64,000 nt of DNA from Methylobacteriaceae bacterium (GTDB lineage Bacteria; Pseudomonadota; Alphaproteobacteria; Rhizobiales; Beijerinckiaceae): contig JACKJE010000007.1 of assembly GCA_020638135.1 (NCBI GenBank), positions 1-64,000 on the forward strand. Direction: 5' to 3'. A model generated the notes under the pieces. The model searched no databases. It was not told where the DNA came from and was given only the letters and a program-made list of their open reading frames with translations. Of the stretch, positions 59,057 to 64,000 are shown in pieces. Numbering within the stretch: the first letter of the stretch is position 1; each line of letters starts with the position of its first letter. The position numbers were made by a program, and so were the translations under genes.

Positions 59057-60526
59057 TCACACCGCGAGGTTGGAGAAGCGGGTGAATTCTTCTTCGAAGG
59101 CGAGTGGGACCGATCCGGTCGGTCCGTGGCGTTGTTTGCCGATGATGCATTCGGCGCGCCCGCGCGCCCGCTCGATCTGGTCGAGCCAGGCAGTATGTTC
59201 TGCCGTTCCTTCGGCTGGCTCGCGGTTCTTGAGGTAATATTCTTCGCGATAGACGAACATGACGACGTCCGCGTCCTGCTCGATCGATCCGGACTCGCGC
59301 AGATCAGAGAGCTGGGGCCGTTTGTCTTCGCGTTGCTCGACCTGACGCGAAAGCTGCGACAGCGCGATAATCGGAACGTTCAGTTCCTTGGCGAGCGCTT
59401 TCAGGCCTGTCGTGATTTCCGTGACCTCCTGGACTCGGTTTTCGCCGCGTCCGCGCGATGCCGACAGGAGCTGGATGTAATCGACGATCAGGAGATCGAG
59501 ACCGGACTGCCGCTTCAAGCGGCGTGCGCGGGCGGCGAGCTGGGCGATTGATATGCCGCCGGTCTGGTCGATGTGGAGGGGCGCGAACTGCATCGCGCGC
59601 GCGGCGTCGGCGATTTTGGCGAATTCGGCGTCGTTGATGGCGCCGCGCCGGATCCTGTAGGAGGCGATTTCGGCCTGCTCGGCGATGATGCGGGTGGCCA
59701 GCTGTTCGGCCGACATCTCGAGCGAGAAGAAACCGACGATGCCGCCATCGACTGTCTTTTTGTGCCCATCAGGTCCGGTTTTAGCTTGATAGGCCTTGGC
59801 GACGTTGAAGGCGATATTCGTGGCCAGCGCCGTCTTGCCCATGCCGGGGCGGCCGGCGATCACGATCAGGTCGGAGGCCTGCAGGCCGCCCATCTTGGTG
59901 TCGAGATCGGCAAGCCCGGTCGAGAGGCCTGAAAGGTGGCCGTCACGCTGGTAGGCGGCGGCCGCCATATTGAGGGCTGTCGCCGTGGCGCTGGAAAGCG
60001 ACTGGAATCCGCCGTCGTAGCGGCCGGTTTCGGCGATCGCATAGAGGCGGCGCTCCGCCTCTTCGATCTGTTGGCGCGGCGGATTGTCGATCGGCGCGTC
60101 GTAGGCTGCATTGGCGATGTCGCCGCCGATGACGATGAGGTTTCGTCGGATTGCGAGGTCCCGCACGACCTCCGCGTAATCGCTTGCGTTGATGATGGTG
60201 GTGGCCTCGGCCGCCAGGCGCGCGATGTACTGGTTGACGGTCAGGCCGCCAAGGTCGGCATCGGCAATGTGCGATTTCAGGGTCGTCAGGTTGGCGACTT
60301 TTCCGTTCCGGATCAGCGCGGCAAGGACCTCGAAAATCCGGCGATGCAGGTCTTCGGAGAAATGCTCGGGCTTCAGGAAGTCGGATACGCGGTCGAAAGC
60401 CTCGTTGTTGAGGAGGATTGCGCCGAGCAGCGCCTGTTCGGCCTCGATGTTGTGCGGGGGCGTGCGCAGCGCAGTGCTGGCGACGCCGCCGGCGTGCCGC
60501 GCGCGCGGCAGCGTTGCGACGGACAT
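59057..60526 (-). CDS. dnaB: Replicative DNA helicase DnaB
   Basis: 489 residues. N-terminal domain PHNIEAEQALLGAILLNNEAFDRVSDFLKPEHF. RecA-like core with AGRPGMGKTALATNIAFNVA (Walker A near 227), FFSLEMSAEQLATRI, DLLIVDYIQLLSASRGRGENRVQEVTEITTGLKALAKELNVPIIALSQLSRQVEQREDKRPQLSDLRESGSIEQDADVVMFVYR and the final GPTGSVPLAFEEEFTRFSNL. All DnaB motifs are intact. It unwinds DNA at the replication fork. A plasmid copy next to dnaQ points to a large, partly self-sufficient replicon. Confidence 0.95.
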   Translation of the reverse strand: MSVATLPRARHAGGVASTALRTPPHNIEAEQALLGAILLNNEAFDRVSDFLKPEHFSEDLHRRIFEVLAALIRNGKVANLTTLKSHIADADLGGLTVNQYIARLAAEATTIINASDYAEVVRDLAIRRNLIVIGGDIANAAYDAPIDNPPRQQIEEAERRLYAIAETGRYDGGFQSLSSATATALNMAAAAYQRDGHLSGLSTGLADLDTKMGGLQASDLIVIAGRPGMGKTALATNIAFNVAKAYQAKTGPDGHKKTVDGGIVGFFSLEMSAEQLATRIIAEQAEIASYRIRRGAINDAEFAKIADAARAMQFAPLHIDQTGGISIAQLAARARRLKRQSGLDLLIVDYIQLLSASRGRGENRVQEVTEITTGLKALAKELNVPIIALSQLSRQVEQREDKRPQLSDLRESGSIEQDADVVMFVYREEYYLKNREPAEGTAEHTAWLDQIERARGRAECIIGKQRHGPTGSVPLAFEEEFTRFSNLAV

Positions 60527-60663
60527 GGAAGATCTCGTGACGAAGCTGCGCGCAATGGCGCGCGCCCATGTTTCAAGCATGCCGGCGCTTGGGGCGCAAG
60601 GAAATCCGGGGTTTTCCTGCCGGGCTGTGGAAAGCGGGGGTCTGACGGACGATTAGGGATAGA

Positions 60664-60672
60664 TTATTCCGT
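60664..60672. promoter_or_regulatory. Recurrent ACGGAATAA motif, site 9
   Basis: Exact match on the minus strand, abutting the stop of the 60672 gene and 138 bp upstream of dnaB. Confidence 0.45.
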
Positions 60673-61241
60673 CATAAGTTTTCGTCGACGAAATTCCGTG
60701 CCTCGGCATCGCTCATGACATAGCCGAAATAGGCGATGCGTGAGACCGTCGTTTCGACCAGCTGGGCGGTTCGCCGTTCGAGGCAGAAACCCCAGCTGTG
60801 CTGACGCCACATTCCGTCGGTGGACAGCGCGTAGCCGGTCGACAGGAGGAAGGCCCCGGGTCGGGTTTCGTAGAGGCGCGAGACATTGGCATGGCAGCGC
60901 GAGGGCAGGCCGCGCATGATCTTGGGCGATTTTCCGCATAAGAGCCGGCCACGGCGCATGATCTTGTCGAGGTCTTCTTCGAACGGGGCGATACAGGCGC
61001 GCTGGCCGCCGAAAGCGGTCAGGGCTAAGGCCAGCGCTTCGCGTTTCTTTTGCTGCGCGGCGCTCGGCGCGCGTCGAGAGGCCTCGGCGGCGTCGAACCG
61101 TTCGATCCAGGCGGGATCCATAGGGATCGTCGGCAGGACGAACGAATGGGTTTCATCGAGGGCGATGGATGGTCGGCCGATAAGCGCGCGTTCGAGCGCG
61201 GCCTCCGGGCTGAGGTCCGTGGTTGGCGCGAGTGTGGTCAT
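60672..61241 (-). CDS. Conserved plasmid hypothetical protein
   Basis: 189 residues. The C-terminal half (GLPSRCHANVSRLYETRPGAFLLSTGYALSTDGMWRQHSWGFCLERRTAQLVETTVSRIAYFGYVMSDAEARNFVDE) has the conserved CH, GYALS.DG.WR.HSWG and VETT..R..YFG phrases of a widespread uncharacterised family with papain/transglutaminase-like Cys-His spacing. Cys and His in SRCH and HSWG could be catalytic, but this is inference. Its start overlaps the preceding gene's stop (ATGA). Confidence 0.65.
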   Translation of the reverse strand: MTTLAPTTDLSPEAALERALIGRPSIALDETHSFVLPTIPMDPAWIERFDAAEASRRAPSAAQQKKREALALALTAFGGQRACIAPFEEDLDKIMRRGRLLCGKSPKIMRGLPSRCHANVSRLYETRPGAFLLSTGYALSTDGMWRQHSWGFCLERRTAQLVETTVSRIAYFGYVMSDAEARNFVDENL

Positions 61242-62293
61242 GCCGCCACGCCGGCTTCGGATAGAAGCGCATCGGTTTCGGCAATCACCGCAAAGAATGT
61301 GTCGAGAGCATTCTTCCAGGCGACATGGTCGTCGTCAGTCGGGTTGCGCTTGTGCGCGACATCGAGGGGCGTCAGCGCTTCGTAGGCGGCGGCGATCCGG
61401 GCGTTCGCGCGGCGACAACGAAGCTGCTGTTCAGTGCAATCTTCATCCCGGAGTGTGTGCGAAGGATTGCCGCGAGCAGCTGCGCTCGCCCGCCAGGCTT
61501 CGAAGATGCGCTTCGACATTTCGGCTGCCTGGCGCTGGTTAGCAAGGGCATCGAGATATCGCGCGTGGCGGCCGTCTGCGATTGCTAGCCGGGCGGCGGC
61601 GACGACCGAAGCGATATTAGACGGGGCGACGGCTGCATGGCCACTTCCATGGCATCCAAAGCAGCGGTCGCCGTCGATCTGGTTGAAGCTGTATGCGCCG
61701 GTCCCGCAGCATCGCCCGCAGACGGGCGTCAGCTTCAGTTTGACGGCCCGGATGGCGGCGTTCTTCGTGCTCGTGCCGAAGAGTTCGGCGAGCGCCTCCA
61801 TCGTGTTTGTGTCTGTCATTGTTGCGGTTTCCGGGGAGAATTGTGGGAAGAAGGTCGGAGAACCGCTTTTTCCTTCAGAGAAGTGGGGGAATGGACGCCT
61901 TCGCGTTGAGGATGGTGGCGAGGTCGGCTCAAGCGGGCGCTGCTGGATCATCTCGCCGGCATAGGCGACCGAAAGGTGCTTGTCGGAGATTTGGCTCGAC
62001 TTGCTGGCGATGGAAAGCGTGTTGGCGATCAACAGGCCGATGTAGCGCGCGCGCAGCGCGAGCCGCGCCGAAGCCGGCGAGAGGTCAGCGACGAGCGCGC
62101 TTCGCATGTGTGGCGCAGCCATGAGAAAATCGAGCGCTTCCTTGTGTTCGGCCGCCGTCATGTCGAAGACGTCTGTTGCGCCATCGCCGATTTCCTCGCG
62201 GATCAGGGCGCCGAGCGGTTCCTCAAAGTAGGGAAGTAGTTCGTCTGCAAGGACGCGCGCGTGCCGCGCCCTGTCATTCAGAATGTCCGTCAT
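61238..62293 (-). CDS. Hypothetical protein with DnaJ-like zinc motif
   Basis: 351 residues. CGRCCGTGAYSFNQIDGDRCFGCHGSGHA (near 193-222) has the CxxCxGxG repeats of the DnaJ zinc domain. A long helical C-terminus follows. The first 110 residues resemble the protein encoded at 48235-48696. It is coupled to the next gene by ATGA. Zinc binding is likely; function unknown. Confidence 0.65.
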   Translation of the reverse strand: MTDILNDRARHARVLADELLPYFEEPLGALIREEIGDGATDVFDMTAAEHKEALDFLMAAPHMRSALVADLSPASARLALRARYIGLLIANTLSIASKSSQISDKHLSVAYAGEMIQQRPLEPTSPPSSTRRRPFPHFSEGKSGSPTFFPQFSPETATMTDTNTMEALAELFGTSTKNAAIRAVKLKLTPVCGRCCGTGAYSFNQIDGDRCFGCHGSGHAAVAPSNIASVVAAARLAIADGRHARYLDALANQRQAAEMSKRIFEAWRASAAARGNPSHTLRDEDCTEQQLRCRRANARIAAAYEALTPLDVAHKRNPTDDDHVAWKNALDTFFAVIAETDALLSEAGVAA

Positions 62294-62350
62294 TTGCGGT
62301 CCTTTTTGGTTGTGGCAAGCGGCAGTTAGGGTCGCCGTTTCGTGGAGCGA

Positions 62351-63622
62351 TCAGGTGCGCTTGTTTGGCAGGTGGCGTGGCATCGAGCCGACAATAACTT
62401 CGGCGCGCTGGGGATCCCAGGCGTAGTACACACGCAACCCCGTCGTGGCGTTACGGCCGCGACCCCACTTGATGTGGCGGTCGAGGGTCACACGTTTGCC
62501 GTTGTGGGAAACGGAATAGTCGGCGGCAAATGCCTTGAGCGTTCCGGGATCGGCAAAGCAGAGGGTGTCAGCAAGGCGATTTGCGGCGAGCTGCTCGTTA
62601 TAGGCGGCAAGCGTGATCTCGCCGAGCTTCATCGCGCGATAGGCGCCCAGCGCGGCAAGCGCTGCTTCCAGCTTTTCGGCTGGCCAATTCCGCTCTGCGC
62701 GTAGTTCGCGCAGCGCCCTCTGGGTCAAGATGACGCCTTCCGGGGCTGTTGGCGCAATCCATTTCGGGGCGGGGGCGGTCTTTTGCTCCTCGCGCAGCGC
62801 CTGATCGCTGGTTGGGTCCGTCGCAGACGAATCCGGGATGAGGATTGCTGACGCCGCATCGTCGGGCGCTGCCTGAGGTTCGGGTATGTGGAGGAAGGCG
62901 CGCGCGGCGCGCGCGACATAGTCTCGATCCGACTTGCTCAGTCGTCGGGCGTCGGCCTTGATCGCTTCTTCGCCGACGCCTTCGACGATGAAATCGAACA
63001 TCGCTTGGCCAAAAGGGGTGGCCATGGCGTCTGGATCGGCGAGTGAAATGATGAATTGCGAGAAGTCAGGCGTCCCGAGGAAGCCGCAGGCGCCGTCGAG
63101 CGCGTATCCCATGCGGCGCTTGGAAAAGGGCCGGTAGGTATCGCGCAAGTCCAGGATGGAGTTGCCGATCTTGTCCTGCAGTTTTGGGTCGGCGGCGATC
63201 ATTTCATTGAGGTCGAGAAGGGCGTGAGCTCCGATCGTGACCGCCAATGCGTAGAGGTGGGGAATGTCGTTGGGCGTGAAGTCGACTTCCGGTAGCCATT
63301 CCGGCGTCAGACCGCGCGGCCGCGCCTTTGTGATGTGGTTGCGCAGCCGTCGCATCTGCGTCGGAGACACCCCGGAAATGACGAGCTCTGCGAAATAGAG
63401 CGCTGGAAAGATGATCGAAAGAGAACCGGGTAGCTCCTTCGCATCAGCGAATGGCGACCACGCTGGCGCATCCCGTCTGAGTTCGTTGAGGGCAAGCGCT
63501 CGCGCCATGATCACGGCCGCCGGCGTGTCGCTCGGGAACACGCTCGCGTAATGGCGATCGATTTTCGGCGTCATGGCCTTTTCGATGATGGATTGCGTGG
63601 AGTGGCTCATGATCGTTTGCAT
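62351..63622 (-). CDS. Hypothetical protein
   Basis: 423 residues; alternative starts at 63610 and 63574. The helical N-terminal two thirds are unrecognised. A Pro/Ala-rich linker (PEPQAAPDDAASAILIPDSSATDPTSDQ) leads to a C-terminal domain with YAADYS-like AFAADYSVSHNGKRVTLDRHIKWGRGRNATTGLRVYYAWDPQRAEVIVGSMPRHLPNK. That ending is seen at the C-terminus of many plasmid hypotheticals and suggests a toxin-like or nucleic-acid-binding beta fold. It lies upstream of the zinc-motif gene in the same direction. Confidence 0.6.
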   Translation of the reverse strand: MQTIMSHSTQSIIEKAMTPKIDRHYASVFPSDTPAAVIMARALALNELRRDAPAWSPFADAKELPGSLSIIFPALYFAELVISGVSPTQMRRLRNHITKARPRGLTPEWLPEVDFTPNDIPHLYALAVTIGAHALLDLNEMIAADPKLQDKIGNSILDLRDTYRPFSKRRMGYALDGACGFLGTPDFSQFIISLADPDAMATPFGQAMFDFIVEGVGEEAIKADARRLSKSDRDYVARAARAFLHIPEPQAAPDDAASAILIPDSSATDPTSDQALREEQKTAPAPKWIAPTAPEGVILTQRALRELRAERNWPAEKLEAALAALGAYRAMKLGEITLAAYNEQLAANRLADTLCFADPGTLKAFAADYSVSHNGKRVTLDRHIKWGRGRNATTGLRVYYAWDPQRAEVIVGSMPRHLPNKRT

Positions 63623-63709
63623 CGTGACTTTCGGGGCGCCATGGCGGACCTGGCCGGACGGCAGATCTGGGTGGATGGGAAAGCCTGGTGATCGTCGCGG
63701 CGCCGCCGA

Positions 63710-63901
63710 TTAGCGGCGCTGCTCGCAATCCTGGGGCAGCAGGTCGTCGAGTGCGGCGGGCGCGCCGCAGTCGGCCACGCGCGTCGCAGCGCCTGTTGAC
63801 CGCGCATCAGCCAGGAGAGCCGCGCCGGCCGCAATGGTAGCGGCTGGCGCAAGGACAAGCGCCAGGCTGACGCACACGGGAAAGAGACGGCGCAGGAACA
63901 T
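63710..63901 (-). CDS. Small exported or membrane-anchored protein
   Basis: 63 residues. MFLRRLFPVCVSLALVLAPAATIAAGAALLADA is a signal peptide or single N-terminal membrane helix. The short mature part has two Cys (VADCGAPAALDDLLPQDCEQ) and could form a disulfide in the periplasm. It is the start of the visible leftward series at the right end of the window. Function unknown. Confidence 0.5.
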   Translation of the reverse strand: MFLRRLFPVCVSLALVLAPAATIAAGAALLADARSTGAATRVADCGAPAALDDLLPQDCEQRR

Positions 63902-64000
63902 GGATCGTTCGAGGTCAGTCGGTTGGGCTGTCGAGTGTGCGGGGCCGCAGGCGATTTCACAAGCGGCGCGTCTTGCAATTGCGGAGGCTCGACGGAAGAA

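Noticed and set aside
1..64000. tRNA and rRNA genes
   Set aside because: I looked for tRNA-like cloverleaf ends and rRNA motifs while reading and found none I could support.

Overview
The window looks like part of a large secondary replicon (plasmid or chromid) of an alphaproteobacterium, most likely of the order Hyphomicrobiales. The main reason is a RepABC-type replication and partition block (13.2-19.3 kb): repA/repB partition genes flanked by two divergent repC initiator genes. Each repC is preceded by its own antisense-RNA-like terminator. Other support comes from an RHE_PE00001/DUF1612-type plasmid protein, toxin-antitoxin pairs, insertion sequences, plasmid-borne dnaB and dnaQ-like genes, and many unrecognised genes. 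No rRNA or tRNA gene was seen. The species cannot be named from the sequence.

Layout. 0-6 kb: an SF1 helicase with a C-terminal extension, divergent from a tandem array of four related StbB/TraL-like P-loop ATPases that decay from an intact copy to a headless remnant. 6-12.7 kb: BrnT toxin/XRE antitoxin; a probable IS1595-type transposon with about 21-bp inverted ends carrying a YafQ/DinJ module and a nuclease-like gene; a frameshifted DUF4160 gene beside DUF2442; and a headless RecD-like helicase. 12.7-19.3 kb: palindrome-rich leader, repC1, short direct repeats, a CtrA-like box, repA, repB, repC2, and four copies of a 26-bp palindrome that are candidate centromere sites. 19.3-24.6 kb: PcfJ-like protein, serine recombinase, DUF1612 protein. 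24.7-27.2 kb: a restriction-modification operon headed by a ribbon-helix-helix regulator with a perfect 24-bp palindrome in front of it. 27.3-30.1 kb: ISL3 transposase remnant, membrane protein, nucleotidyltransferase-like protein, conserved hypothetical.

30.4-37.9 kb holds three tightly overlapping genes (1018-aa protein, 1258-aa SF2-like helicase, 213-aa protein). I do not recognise them as any described system, and they are the best candidate for a new one. Only 38 bp away and divergent is a truncated type IV CRISPR-Cas locus: a C-terminal csf2/cas7 fragment, a DinG-like csf4, csf3/cas5, and an array of ten recognisable repeats. The repeat stems differ by compensatory base pairs and the loops vary freely. 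Next comes a chromosome-like lipid-catabolism block: headless alpha/beta hydrolase, acyl-CoA ligase, DUF35 protein, thiolase-like protein. An IS1380 element follows.

48-64 kb looks like replicon backbone: a run of mostly unrecognised genes, a Mom/GNAT-like protein, two convergent type IV prepilins with back-to-back terminators, a GT87-type glycosyltransferase, a DnaQ-like exonuclease, DnaB helicase and several plasmid hypotheticals. A 9-bp motif, ACGGAATAA, recurs nine times exactly across the window, mostly between genes or at gene starts, and is not explained by any feature I know.
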